From Cryptomeria japonica (Eukaryota; Streptophyta; Pinopsida; Cupressales; Cupressaceae): 64,000 nt of DNA. Shown one piece after another: positions 36,471 through 48,095 of this stretch. The position numbers were made by a program, and so were the translations under genes. How positions within the stretch are numbered: the first letter of the stretch is position 1; each line of letters opens with the position of its first letter. The DNA lies in NCBI RefSeq assembly GCF_030272615.1, contig NC_081405.1, positions 308,798,014 to 308,862,013 on the forward strand. Direction: 5' to 3'. The notes beneath the pieces are model-generated. The model searched no databases. It saw only the letters and a list, made by a program, of their open reading frames with translations, and had not been told where the DNA came from.

Positions 36471-37262
36471 CTCAGCAACAAAGTCTTGTAAGGAAGTATC
36501 CCATAACCACATGAGATAAAATTTCAAAGGAGTAGAGAGAGCCATCCAAGAAAAGAAAATCAAAAGCTTGATAGGCTAGTGATCTGACCCATGCTAGTCT
36601 AAAATCTCAAAGCTAGTGGACCACCCACCACCAATCCAAAAATAGGAAACCAAAAATCCATCTAGGTGCTCAGCGATACTAGAGTCTCCAATTATTTAAT
36701 TGTTCCACGTAAAATGACCGTTATTGGGTTTGACATCATCAAGCTTCAAGACAATAATTCTCTCCCACAACATTAAGGTCGAAGGATCCAATCTAGCAGT
36801 ACCACCCCTTTGCTTAGCCAACTCTGTGATAGCATTAAAATCTCCAACCATAATCCATAGGAGCAAGGGAAATAAGCTCCAAATGGTCATAATGTGTGTC
36901 CACAACAAATTCTTGCCCAGAAAACCAGTAGGTGCATAAATGATAGAATGGATAATAGCTTGTCCAATCTCAAGACTTGAAGCAACCACAAAGATGGAAC
37001 ACTTAGAAGATATCCACCAAAGAGGGAAAATCTTCAATGGGTTCCAATTACAAGCCTGACCCCTAACAAAACCATTAGCCCCAATACATTGACACTCACC
37101 ACGACATCACAATTTTGGTACCAAGATAGTCATGTTCTCAATAGATAATTTACTCTCCTCTATGAAAAGAACATCAGGGGAATGGATTCTCACTAAATCT
37201 TGAACAACTTTTTCTCGAGGACCACTATTCAAGCCCCTTACATTCAAAGAAAGAATGATCAT
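36471..37262 (-). pseudogene. LINE E ORF2 start: AP-type endonuclease
   Basis: ORF2 begins at the ATG at 37262-37260 on the minus strand, overlapping a TAA (TAAATG). 'LSLNVRGLNSG' and 'LFIEESK' give the Asn and Glu of the apurinic-endonuclease fold. 'MVGDFNAITELAKQRGG' (~36855) gives the catalytic Asp-x-Asn. 'NGHFTWNN' follows, then 'HGSDH' (~36575) with the final Asp-His pair. Stops at about 37120 and 36695 break it. This domain nicks target DNA to start reverse transcription. Confidence 0.85.
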
Positions 37263-37665
37263 TTAGTGGATTAGAGAAGTGAAAATCCAGCATCTTTACA
37301 CTACTAGATTCCACCAAAGACTCCCCCATCAGCTTGATTTTATCTACATCTTTCTTTCTTCCACCCTTAGAAGTCTTCTCGACAAACCCTTTTTGCTCCT
37401 TCTAAGAAATTCCTAATGCTAGAGAAGCATTGCTACCTTTTGTTGGATCAATGCCTGATTGTACAAAAGGTAAAATGGCTTGCCCTCCCCCTGATATCAC
37501 AAAATCAAGAGAGCCAGTGACTCCAGAACTTGTCACTCCAAGATCCGTGTTCATCTGTAGGTCAACATCCATCTGCAAATTCTACACACTAGCTGGGGAA
37601 TTTTCATCCTGAATCACTTCCATTGCTCTCTGTTCCATTGCCATAAAAACTGGGTTCACCTCTTG

Positions 37666-38898
37666 CTAACTAAGATCATCCAAGATATCAAACCGGTTAA
37701 AGGTTTCCTCTTCCCAACACTCCTTAAAATTCCTCTTCTGACCCCTATTTCTATTGTAAGTTTTGACTTGAATAAAACCATCTCCAAATGCAGTCTCACT
37801 AGAAATGGGAGCTTTACCTTTATCTAGCCTCGTGGCGATATGAGGAGGTTGATTTGATGGAGACTCCGAAGGTTTTGACCAGGGGCATCTCCTTTGCAAA
37901 TGACCATATTCATGACAAAGCCAACATCAAAATGCCAATGTTTCATAGTCTAGCTATTGAATCCAAGAATAGGACCCCGCATGAATTTCTAAAGAATCTG
38001 CAAGAGGGTTACTCAAATCTATTTCCACACAAATATGAGAAAATGTCTTTACCTTTCTATCCCAAGTTTTTTGTAAAGTATCCATTGGTTTCCCCAGAAC
38101 AGAACCTACATCATGTATGATATCATTGTGCCAACATTCTACTCGAAATTTGGGTAGTCGCACCCACAGAAGAACCCAATTTGGAAGCTCCTCTACAGGA
38201 TTCAAGTCCACATGCCAAGGTTTCACAAATAAGCCAACCTGATTGTGGAAGTAAGGTTCACCTTCAAAAAACTTAATACGATCTTCCATGCACTTGAAAA
38301 TAACCATGAAATAATTATTCACTGGAAAAATTATCTCCATTTCACCCTCAGGTGATGAAGACCACTGCACCCACGATTCCACATTTTTTAATGAAACCCT
38401 CATTCCCATGAATTTGTAGAGCAAAGCATTCTTTACAAAATACTCAACGTCTTCTGCAATAGATTCTAGTTCAACCACCAAGATAGGTCTCTCCTTAGAA
38501 TGCTCAAGACAACCATTCACCTTCAGGATCCGAGAACCTCTTGAGGGTAAAAATCCATCACTGGCTTTTTTCACAAATAAACTATCATCAAATAATTTCA
38601 TCTTTGGATTCGAGGGTAAAACCCCAGTCATTGTATGAAAATCCTTAGGATTTTTAACTCTCGATGACTCCCCCGATGATATATACTTAACAAAGATAGA
38701 CCAAACTCCACCCAAACACCTAGCACAGGCCTCAAAGCCCAATTTCCAACACTCAAAACTGAAAAACCAAAAAAAAGAAGATTTAAAATCGTAGACAAAA
38801 AAATAATAGCTAGCTCTAACCCTAGCCGACCACCTCAAAACCTTTCCCCACGCTTCAAAAGCCTTGACCCATAAATTTACCACCATCACTATGATCAA
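37666..38898 (-). pseudogene. LINE E ORF1 (DUF4283 and CCHC zinc knuckle)
   Basis: A 314-codon minus-strand frame (38898-37954) has an N-terminal part of uncertain start. 'MTGVLPSNPKMKLFDDSLFV' is a more natural beginning. It then has the DUF4283 fold: 'MVIFKCMEDRIKFFEGEPYF', 'PNWVLLWVRLPKFRVECW', 'VGSVLGKPMDTL'. It stops at 37954, but the same frame continues with 'WCWLCHEYGHLQRRCP', an intact C-x2-C-x4-H-x4-C knuckle, and a basic tail to 37666. DUF4283 plus knuckle is the RNA-binding ORF1 of plant L1 elements. A single nonsense codon separates the two halves. Confidence 0.85.
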
Positions 38899-38995
38899 AT
38901 CCTTCAGATCAGGTTGTATGCAAAGACTTTAGGCCTCTCCTGCAGGCCGCAACCTGCACATTGCCTCCCTCTCCAGCACTATGAAAGGTATCTTC

Positions 38996-41048
38996 TGTTA
39001 GGATAACCAATGAACAACTGAGAAGGGGGGGGTGAATCAATTGTTAATAGATTTTGAAACTTTAAGCGCACAAAACCTTTTACCGAAATGTATAAACCAA
39101 ATACCAGAATAGTAGATATATCAGTTAAGCAAAAACATAAATTATAAACCAATTATCATGCATCCACAACACATAACACCAAGATTTGTGTGTGGAAAAC
39201 TTGGTAAAGGGAAAAACCATGGTGGGAAGCCTAACCACAGTCAAATGATACTTCTCCAGTAAGTATGTGATTACAATAAGGGGCCTGCACATGTAGGAAG
39301 GCCAACAGCCTAGAGTGTACTGCTTATTACAAAAGAGCCTCACTGACTAGAAAAGATATCCAAACTACAATCTGGAAATAAGAATGAACTACAAGATTAG
39401 ACTCTCCTATGCCTGAGTAGAGTTCCAGCTAAGCTCAATACCGAAGGTCTTAAACCTCTTACACAAACCCAACTCGATCACCTATGATTGACCAAAACTT
39501 CTGCATATGATTACAACATTATTTGCATATAGATGGTTGCAAAAAATCTATCCATAATCTAAAAAGAGATCTTGCATCATATTTATACCAACTCAGGACC
39601 TAAATAATTAGGTCGGCCACCTAAAAGGTAATACAATAAATCCATTACATAAACCCGCAAACCAATGCTAATCCAAGTCGGCCTAGGACCGAAACAACAT
39701 CAACCAAATAATAAATCCAATCTATAACGCATTGGGAGCATCCACCAACACATGACATGAACCAATCCATAGCCTAACAGAATAAGACTGGACCTAAAAT
39801 TGGTCACCATAAGACAAATGCAATACCACCAATCAACTGGAACATGAACACGATAACCATCAACATCCTGAAAAACCTTTTAGAAGCTACACCTGTAGAC
39901 ACCTAAAATTGTCCTATCTAATTAAATAAATATTTTTATTTTATTTAATTATTTTATCCTAATTCTTCTATTAATTAAATAAATCTTTATTTATTTATTT
40001 AATTCATTCATCCTTTTCTAGCCTTTCCTCATTTAAATAAATACTTTTATTTATTTAAATTGTCTTTTTCCTAAATTAAATAAATACTTTTATAATTTAA
40101 TTGATCCACTTCCTCTATTAATTAAATAAATCTTTATTTATTTAATTAATTTATTAACCTTTTCTACCCATGACACGTGTCATTCATCTCTTAATTCCTA
40201 CACTACCTACCCTCTCATTATTTTCTTATTTCTTCTACCTACCCTTTAATCCTAGTCGACCATCTATCTTTTACACCTCTTAATCTTATCCCTCCATTTC
40301 CTAAAGTGTCTTCTATATAAGAGGATACTCTCCTTCATTATCAACCCTAATCTCCTAAGCACTCGTAAGCAATCCTATGCATTCTAAGTCTCAACTACAC
40401 ATTCAAACTTTCATATGCAATCAAGCCTTTTGCGATCAAGCTATCAACCTCATTTTCATTCTTTGTTGAGCTCTTGTATACACATAAAATCTGAGAGCAA
40501 ATATATCAAGCAAGATCAATGGAGATAGGAAGAATGGAGATTCAAACCCTAGTGGACATGTGAGGATATAATCTTTGTGATTTCATTGATTTACATTGTC
40601 TTAGGTAACCTTCATATGTTATGGTGGATCTTTGTTGTTGTTAGGCTAGGGTTTTGTGGTTGAATCTATTTAAGTCTTTCAATATTGTTGTTTCCATTAT
40701 CCACTTTTCACCATAAACAACACCAACACCACTTAGTGAATCCATGAAAATATCTTCAACGAAGCTCTGCCGGTAGAACCCTTACCAATAACCAAAAGGC
40801 TTACTAGAACATATGATAGCTTCCGGATCACCAAATCCCAAACCAACTGAATGTGATACACATCTGAATAACATGAATGACTGAACCAAACCAATTCTAG
40901 CAATCAAAATATACCAAAGACAAATCTCCTGATCATCATCAAAGTCCAACCACTCTACCAGAACCCAGTAGATAACCCAAGAAGCTAGTGTTGACATCAA
41001 TGAAAAACATAAATGCAACACATAATCAATTCCTCAAAATTGCCAACA
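38996..41048 (-). mobile_element. Solo LTR of the 151-6563 copia family
   Basis: It starts TGTTAGGATAACC and ends GCCAACA on the plus strand, and is the reverse complement of a copia LTR. For example, AACATAAATGCAACACATAATC near its end matches the start of the LTR at 151, given here as AACATAAATGC then AACACATAATC. It is flanked by TCTTC at 38991-38995 and at 41049-41053, a perfect 5-bp duplication. Without the nested Tat LTR it is about 1222 bp, the same length as the 151-1373 LTR. There is no internal region, so it arose by LTR-LTR recombination. It lies inside the 5' part of LINE E. Confidence 0.93.
39894..40719 (+). mobile_element. Solo LTR of the Tat-type family, nested in the copia solo LTR
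   Basis: It starts TGTAGACACCTAAAATTG and ends CACCATAAACA, flanked by ACACC at 39889-39893 and 40720-40724. It is the inverse orientation of the LTRs of the element at 46254-57701 and matches them throughout. It is AT-rich with runs of AATTAAATAAAT. A terminal 3-level nest results: LINE, then copia LTR, then Tat LTR. Confidence 0.93.
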
Positions 41049-42358
41049 TCTTCATCCCCCAATCGATCTGTTTCCAAACCTATTAGCATTATATGAACCA
41101 CCTCTATAATTGATAAAAAAATATGGGGTCTTTATTTGGGATTTTATCATCTAATAGAAGCAAGTAGGTAATAGTAAAATTTACCACAAAATAATCTATG
41201 TTGTCTAATAACACTATTTCATCATTTAAGACTAGACTTATAATATCTCCTTATGGAGCTAACTATCAATTCCTCTCTTTTGGAAGAGACTCTAGCTACC
41301 AAATAAACATTCTTATTCAAAATCTTCATATCTAAAATTTATTATTAGAATCTCTCATGTTCAACCCTTCAATTTATCAAACTTATTCAAATATTTGACC
41401 TAAAAAGGAAACAAACTCACTTAAATTTAACCTCAAGAAATTTATTTTCATCTAATTAAAAAACAAAGATTTCCAATTAAATCAAAACATTATGTATGAA
41501 GTGTTGAGTACTACAGAAAGATGAGAGGGGGGGTGTGAATCAACATATACAAAAATATGATCTCATTAATTTATTTGAACAATAATATTCATCCAAATAC
41601 TTATGCATAAAAGTAAACAAATGAATCATCAAAAACATCCACACAAGAAGACCAAGATTTATACTTGGAAAACCCAAATTGGGAAAAACAATGGTGAGAA
41701 TCTAAATCATAATATATATCAAATGTTTACTATATATAACACTTATTGCTAAAGAGTTGACTTCTCTATACTTTCAAACTAAGGCATACAACTTTATATA
41801 CAAAATAAGGACTCCTAAAACTAAATATCACTTCTTCATGGCAAGATACAAAACAACTGTGCAAATACAATAATAATAGATTAAACTACATACAAAATAT
41901 CATCTACCAATATGTGCATAATAGTTCAGAGTTTTATACTCATCTCTTTGCTTTGGATAAGTTTCCAACCACCGATATACATCGCATTCACATTGCAATC
42001 AACATACCATATTACACCATTTTGATTCTTTCATAAATAGAACTATTCCACTCATTATATACCAGTTGGATCCACAATAATCTCTTTTAGGTTGTCCAAA
42101 GGGAAAGTGTAACATGTACATAACATCAAACCAAAATATATGATCCAAAATGTATTTAAGAAGATGTGTGAGGGTTCACACCATGTTGGCACACCTTCAA
42201 AAAACTTCACACAGAACTGCTCAGACCAATATGCATAAGCTAGTACAAACTAGTTTTCCAAATAAAGAATGTCTTAATTGAGACCCAAAAACTAAACAAG
42301 TGGTCGGCCACAAAAGAAGTATAACACATTAAAAATTGTAAAATTTGATATATAACAT

Positions 42359-43630
42359 CAAGGGCTCATTTTTAATATATATAAGTTCCATTTGAGTTTA
42401 ACCCCTTCCAATGGCCCTAATGTTAACCTCGTTGACTCTACTTCGGGTCTGGGTCAATACGTTGAGCTATCGATCAATCAATCTGTTCTTTTTATGTGTA
42501 CGAAACCTCAAGAGGTACCTACTAGGGTTAATCCCTCATGGAATACTAAATCTAAGATCCGTTTAGCCCCCCCTATTGGTGAAACCTTGTCTTAGAAAAT
42601 GGTCATTATCGAAGAGGAAACAGAGGAAACAAACTCCTCTTGGTCTACTACATCTGATTGGGCTCCAAATAATTTTGATAGTAAAGAGGCTAATACCCCT
42701 TCTCTCCATTCCCCCTATGATTCAACTAAATCCTCTCTATGTAGTGCTTTGTTCAAGGAGTAATTTTCCCTCTTTGTAGCTAAGGTTAATGAACTAGGTG
42801 AATGGTTCAATAAACATGAACCAATTCTCTAGTGGTTGCTGGTTCAATTTGAGGTGGTCAAGAAGAAGATTAACAAGCTCAGATGTATACTTGAAGTGGA
42901 GGCTAGAGCATAAAGTTGGGTGGATGATGAGTAGGACCAAAGGGCTTGGATGGAGGTGGGGAAGTTGGCTAGGATGATCAAGAAATGGAAAGAAACAGAC
43001 AATTCGGTTAAAGAGCTTATAGAGAAAATTAGTCAAATAAAGAACATGATTGACTTGGTCGAGATGGTGGAGGTTCCTTAGGAAAATAATGAAGAAATAA
43101 GGCAGACCATGGAGAATATGTTTGACCAACATAGGGAAATCACAAAGAAGAACTCCACTTCTCTCCATGACATTTGGGATGAGGTAGCTAAGACATGGTC
43201 TAAGAAAAGCAGACATCTTGATTCCTCATCTACTAGAGGGATATAAATGTTTGTTTCTATGGTAAAAGCTATGTTGGACTCTTCAGCTATTTCCTTTGGG
43301 AAAGGTTCCTCCTAAAACTCTTTGTGCTAGAAAACTATAAAGATATCTATGTGGATAGGAATTCGGAGCTCTCTTCCACCTTGTAAGCCATTGGTTTGTG
43401 CTTTCGATGGGAGAGAGTTTTATTTCCTTGATTTATTGTATCTGGTTGGGTTTAGTTTTTGACTAGTTTTTGATTTTAGTTTTGTGGGTTTGTTAGTGCT
43501 TTGGTTTTTGCTGGGACTAGTTAGTAGCAAGTTTTTGTTTATGGTTTCTCACTCTTCGTGAGTCCTAGGTTTTCTCAACTTTGCTGTAGATATGTAAGGT
43601 TCTGGCTTTTACTAGTTTTATGAATATTAT
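42359..43630 (+). mobile_element. LINE copy D: truncated fragment with coiled-coil frame
   Basis: This insertion sits inside the copia-type LTR, between TATAACAT at 42351-42358 and TATAACAT at 43631-43638. An 8-bp duplication is short for a LINE. The content is a stop-broken charged frame followed by a T/G-rich tail (43380-43630) like the tails of copies A-C. It is probably a distant relative of the ORFx-bearing LINEs. Confidence 0.55.
42392..43245 (+). pseudogene. Coiled-coil frame of LINE copy D
   Basis: An open part (42392-42595) reads 'PNVNLVDSTSGLGQYVELSI' and is followed in the same frame, with stops, by an acidic Ser-rich stretch. Charged heptads come next, such as 'FVAKVNELGEWFNKHE', 'KISQIKNMIDLVEMVE' and 'QTMENMFDQHREITKK'. 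The architecture (charged linker, coiled coil, LINE tail) matches ORFx copies, though I could not align the conserved N-terminal blocks. No function is assigned. Confidence 0.45.
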
Positions 43631-44548
43631 TATAACATTTGATCTACAACAATTTCAAGATGAGGAGAGTAATACAATCCTCTACAAACTCCCAATAGAA
43701 ATATTAGAACAACAATGTTGTTCGTGAATAATTATCACTTGATGTGAAAACCTAAAGAAAAACTAGCACAACAATTCTTTAATAGGTAACACAGTCATCT
43801 GAAGCATATCTAGTAGAAACATACATTCCAAATCTTAACATAGCTAACTATAGTAGACAACAATATCATAATTTATGGACCAAGTAGGGAGCATTAAAAC
43901 TTTTGGAAACAACTTAAATCAATATCTGACATCATCTAGTCAGCACAACATATGTCTACAAATAGCTCTATAGGATAACATCATTTTAACTAGGAATGTG
44001 GATGAATTACATAGTGAATCACACATTTCCACTCTACATCTCTTCTAATACTACCATCATAATGCATATTTGAATCAACAACACCATCACCAACATCCAA
44101 TCCACATAGGTTTGACATAGGTATGAGATCAATGATAACAAAGATACTCATAAGTGCAACAATTTCCCCTTTTCTCATTGATGGAAAAACATTATACTTC
44201 TCAAAAGATTTTCTCCTATTCAATAATAAAAATCCCTAGAAATATTTCTTCCCCTTTGACATCAAAGACAAAGGGTGGCCCTACAAGCCAAAAAAATATA
44301 TCGATCAATATTGCAACTCCCCCTAACAAAAATACCTATCAAACATTTTGAGGCAAAATATCCTTGAATTGTTTCCTCAAACACATAAGTCAAGAATTCA
44401 ATGAATGAAAAGTATAAGTCAAAATTTTGCTTTGACACTTACAATCAATGAACACGTTTACTGCAACATCAAAGACATCGGCATTAACCACACTCTATTC
44501 AATTTTTTCAGCTTCAGCCAATAATCTAAGAAAATTAGACAAACACAA

Positions 44549-45258
44549 TTACATAGCATCTTTGAGTCTAGAAAACGTGTTCACATATTTCTCTTTATAT
44601 TTTTGTAGCAATGACATTTGAGAATGGAGATATTGAACCTTAGATCTCATTACACCATTTGCATCCTTGTAAATGTTAAAATCCTGGGCTAACTTAGTAA
44701 GCCTAGACTCAATATAGTCTATCTCATCTTTAACTTTCTTTGTATCAATAGGCCACCCTAAGAAATACTTATACAATATAGCAACATTATCTATCATCCT
44801 TTTTAAACCAATCAAATTAAGCTTAAGATCATGATGTACCCTTAAGCTCTTTTTTGTCATTTTCTCTATCACATTTCTTTCTATATAAGGCTCACTTGAA
44901 TCACTATCAACATTACCAATTGTAGCCATACGATAAATTAATAATTATATCACCACTTCTGGAAGATCATGAGCACATTAGTGGTAACAACATTATTCTA
45001 GAGAAAATATGTTACACATGCATGTTCAATGGTATCTTGATCATAAGATGGAACAATAAGGTACAACTCACCAACACTTTTTAGGCCATTTGGTCTCCCA
45101 AGTAACTCAAGCACATTGTCTTCATCAAAAGAACTTTCCTCAAAAGAAATAGGAGAAGCAATCCCCTTCTTTCTTGCTATAATACTTTTTTGTACACTGA
45201 CCTTCGCTGATTCTTCATCACTTTCTATAATTGCTTGTTTTGCACACTCTTTCCTCAC
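44549..45258 (-). pseudogene. Acidic, coiled-coil protein frame of a non-autonomous copia-type element
   Basis: Two minus-strand stretches lie head to tail. The first (45258-44998) reads 'MRKECAKQAIIESDEESAKV' and 'SFEESSFDEDNVLELLGRP', basic then acidic. The second (44929-44549, 126 codons) contains 'KKVKDEIDYIESRLTKLAQD' and 'YLHSQMSLLQKYKEKYVNTF', which form convincing heptads. A gap of 68 bases separates them, so the frame may be broken or spliced. Its position between the missing pol and the 3' LTR is where extra ORFs occur in some plant copia elements. I do not recognise the family. Confidence 0.45.
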
Positions 45259-45479
45259 TTGTTTAGATTTAAGTACATTAGATACAAAATAAGAAGAAAC
45301 TTTTGTAAATTATTTCGTTTCTTTCTTAACTATTGGCACATTCTCACTTTTTTTATATTTTTGCACCCATAAAAGTGGTATTAAGAGTCTTATTATTGAA
45401 ATAAAGAAAAGTGCAAAGTAACTGAAATGATTGGTGAAAAATGACTAATTATTTTGATTGCCAAAAACAAATCTCTACA

Positions 45480-45745
45480 AAAATTTAGGGGTTGAGGATG
45501 GGAACATCCACGATCCCTGTCTTAATACAAGCTCAAAAGTTCTGGGGGTTGAAGAATCTAGCATCTGCAATCCCACATTATTTTTCACAATGGGCATGGT
45601 GGGGGGTCGGGGATGATGGTATCCCCAATCCCCGAATTCAGCAATGAACATGGGTGGGGGTTTGGGATGTTTCCATGCCCAATCCAATACTCAAATGTAT
45701 TGGGTGTCAAGGATGGAGACATCATTGATCTTTGAGTACTAAGGA
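45480..45745. repeat. Palindromic GC-rich minisatellite
   Basis: About five degenerate units of 45-65 bases share a core like GGGGATGGAAGCATCCCCAA, in which GGGAT pairs with ATCCC. Examples start near 45487, 45548, 45607, 45657 and 45703. Two more units lie at 57776-57850, on the other side of the Tat insertion. Confidence 0.7.
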
Positions 45746-46253
45746 AGCTCTATCGACGGTTTGGTAAACTTAATCACACAACCCCAATAGTGGGAATTAA
45801 GGATTGAGGATCCTTGATCCCTAAAAAGAGAGGAAGCAAATGAAAACCAAAACAAAAGAAAAGGAAACCCTAGTTCAAGGATCAACTTTCACTGGTCCCG
45901 AACTAGGTTACAATGTGAAAAACAACACAAAGGGAGAACAATGGGAAAAAAAAAACCCTAGAAAAAGGGCAAAATGGACATAACAAAAAGAAAAGGCACT
46001 TTGTGAAAACCAAAATAGAGGGGCAAAGAGGACATAAAAATAGAGGGCAAATAGGGAAAAAACATAACCCCAAAAAATGACCCAAAGGACAAAAACAAGA
46101 GGAAAAAATGATTGACCTACCTCCACTAGATAGAGCTTGAAGGTACAACATCAAACTTGCCACACATTGTCCCTTCGAAGAGACTCAAAACTAGGCATAG
46201 GAGAGCATAAAATTCATAGAGGGAAGCCAACATATGAAAGTGCTAGTGAGTAC

Positions 46254-47069
46254 TGTATATGGTGAAAATGGATAACAACAATGTTGAAAGACTAAATGAA
46301 TTCAACCACAAAACCCTAGCCTAACAACAAAAAAGATCCACCATAACATATGAAGATTACCTAAGACAATGCAAATCAAATGAAATCACAAAGATTATAC
46401 CATCACATGTACAATAGGGTTTGGATCTCCATTCTTCCTATCTCCATTGATCTTGCTTGATATATTTGCTCTTAGATTTTATATGTGCACAAGAGCTCAA
46501 CAAAGAATGGAAATGTGGTTGCAAGTAGGCTTGATTGCATATGCAAGTTTGAAAGCGTAGTCAAGGCTGAATGCATAGTGAGTGTATTTATAAATTGAAT
46601 GCATAGATTGATTAGGGTTGATAATGATGGAATCATCTCCTTATATAGAAGATACTATAAGAAATGAAGGGATAAGATTGAAAGGTGTAAAAGATAAATG
46701 GTCGGCTATGATTAGAGGGTAGGTAGAGGAAATAAGAAAATAATAAGAGGGTAGGTAGTGTAGGAATTAAGAGATGAATGACATGTGTCATAGGTAGAAA
46801 AGGTTAATGAATTAATTAAATAGATAAATATTTATTTAATTAATAGAAGAAGTGGGATCAATTAAATAAATAAGATATTTATTTAATTCAGGAAAAGGGT
46901 GATTTAAATAAGTAAATGTATTTATTTAAATGAGAAATAAGGCTAGAAGAGGATAAATGAATTAATTAAATAAATAAGGATTTATTTAATTAATAGAAGA
47001 ATTAGGATAAAATAATTAAATAAATAAAGATATTTATTTAATTAGACTGGACAATTTTAGGTGTCTACA
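46254..47069 (-). repeat. 3' LTR of the Tat-type element
   Basis: This 816-bp copy is followed on the plus strand by the polypurine tract of the minus-strand element. It matches 56866-57701 closely and contains repeated AATTAAATAAAT blocks. Confidence 0.93.
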
Positions 47070-47081
47070 TTTTGCCCCTCT
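47070..47081 (-). other. Polypurine tract of the Tat-type element
   Basis: On the minus strand, AGAGGGGCAAAA lies directly before TGTAGACACC, the start of the 3' LTR. This fixes the direction of the element. Confidence 0.85.
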
Positions 47082-47776
47082 TTGAGACAATGCAACTTGT
47101 TGCGTTGTTTCAAAGAAGATGATATGAACTGATACAATGTTGCCCCAAGATGGGAATGATATGCCTCCTCGATAGATTGGATGAAAATGTCTGGAAAGAT
47201 CGCAGACAATCTCTCGATAAAAAAGAAAGGCTAGAATGGACTGACCGGATAGGATAGAGTGATAGAGTCACGAGATAATGAAGACTGAAACTGGAGACCC
47301 GAGTGAGGGCTAGGGCTAAGGCTAGGGTAGTCTATAAGATAGGCTATGAGGAAAAAACATCCTCATTGTCATCCACACATCCAAGAGATCAAAGTGCAGA
47401 GAGAGAATAGAGTAGCCGCAGTCAGCAACGATGGCATTGGTGCACAGATTCGATTGTGTTCGCTGATTTCAGAGGCTAGCAGATGCATGAGAGCCGGTAA
47501 GTACCGCAAAACCTTCTTGTACTTTGTCACAATAAATGTTGTCATAGATGCATGTTAGGTAGGGCAATAAATGCATTTTAGAATATGTCAAACAAGGTTG
47601 AAAAACACTTGGGCACGTCTGTGTTTGTGCTAGGAATGTAAGTGCAATATGTAAGCATGTTTATGTCTTCAAGGTCGAATCGGCAGTTCTGTGATGAACA
47701 TACATTGTCAATTGGATAAGCTACTAAGAAGATTCACTCAAGCAGGTCCTCTAGGGAAGACTAGGATAGATCGAGG
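47082..47776. other. Tat 3' region, possible antisense first exon
   Basis: A plus-strand frame from 47346 reads 'MRKKHPHCHPHIQEIKVQRE' and onward, and reaches CCG|GTAAGT at 47497, a perfect plant splice donor. An acceptor (TGACTGCAG) lies at 48087-48095, just before the plant-mobile-domain fragment. Whether the two were ever spliced is unproven, since the phases do not join in the frames I tried. Confidence 0.35.
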
Positions 47777-48062
47777 CACTTTGTGATGAACAGTGAGTAC
47801 CAAGACATAGTACTTTGTGATGAACAGGGAGTACTAATATGAACAACACTTTGTGATGAACATGAAGTGCTAATATGAACAACACTTTGTGATGAATAGG
47901 GAGTGCTAAAATGTAGTACTTTGTGATGAACAATGAGTACCACTAGGATAAATAGCAACACTTTGTGATGAACAGTGAGTGTCACTAGGATAAATAGCGC
48001 CATATGATAAATATAAGCACTAGGATAAAGAGCAGCATTTTGTGATGAACAGGGAATGCCAC
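47777..48062 (+). repeat. ~36-bp tandem repeat array
   Basis: Seven copies of a unit built on CTTTGTGATGAACAGGGAGT, followed by a variable part such as ACTAATATGAACAACA. The spacing is mostly 34-42 bases, with one longer unit (48000-48030). It lies within the Tat element, between the 3' LTR and the plant-mobile-domain fragment. Both strands show short repeat-derived frames with no meaning. Confidence 0.85.
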
Positions 48063-48095
48063 TATGACTGACATGATTTATGTGCTTGACTGCAG

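Larger units (their letters stand above)
32842..41077 (-). mobile_element. Near full-length L1-type LINE (copy E), interrupted by LTRs
   Basis: It runs on the minus strand from 41077 to 32842 and is bounded by a 14-bp duplication, ACCTAGTAGCATTA (32828-32841) and ACCTATTAGCATTA (41078-41091), with one mismatch. Removing the LTR insertion (38996-41053) leaves about 6.2 kb, the usual size of a plant L1. ORF1 (DUF4283 and zinc knuckle) and ORF2 (endonuclease, reverse transcriptase, RNase H) are both present with many stops. The 3' end has a short AATAAATAAATAAT tail. Unlike copies A-C it ends soon after RNase H and has no ORFx. Confidence 0.88.
41502..44161 (-). mobile_element. Minus-strand copia-type 3' LTR, split by a LINE fragment
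   Basis: On the minus strand it starts TGTTGCACTTATGAG (from 44161) directly after a polypurine tract, AAAAGGGGAAAT (44162-44173), and ends ACTCAACA at 41502. Near its end it has a GGGGGGG run and the block ACCAAGATTTATACTTGG. Both resemble the 38996 LTR family at the same offsets, so it is a relative. A LINE fragment (42359-43630) interrupts it; without that it is about 1.4 kb. I found no matching 5' LTR in the window. Confidence 0.68.
44162..46248 (-). mobile_element. Internal region of the minus-strand copia-type element
   Basis: This lies upstream (on the minus strand) of the LTR at 41502-44161 and begins with its polypurine tract. It contains two adjacent frames with a coiled coil, a GC-rich palindromic minisatellite, and no protease, integrase or polymerase that I can see. 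It is cut at 46248 by the Tat element and resumes at 57707. The true 5' limit is not recognisable. The element looks non-autonomous. Confidence 0.5.

Noticed and set aside
42794-43216. 140-codon open frame on the minus strand
   Set aside because: It is antisense to the coiled-coil frame of LINE copy D and is Leu/Pro/His-rich, as expected from the opposite strand of Glu/Lys-rich helices.
47300-47335. GGGCTAGGGCTAAGGCTAGGG looks a little like telomere repeats
   Set aside because: Only three or four irregular units, and not the plant TTTAGGG repeat. It lies inside the Tat element.
47777-48062. Regular repeats with variable parts, like a CRISPR array
   Set aside because: The context is a plant retrotransposon, the repeat cores vary and the 'spacers' are themselves similar to each other. 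It is an ordinary tandem repeat.
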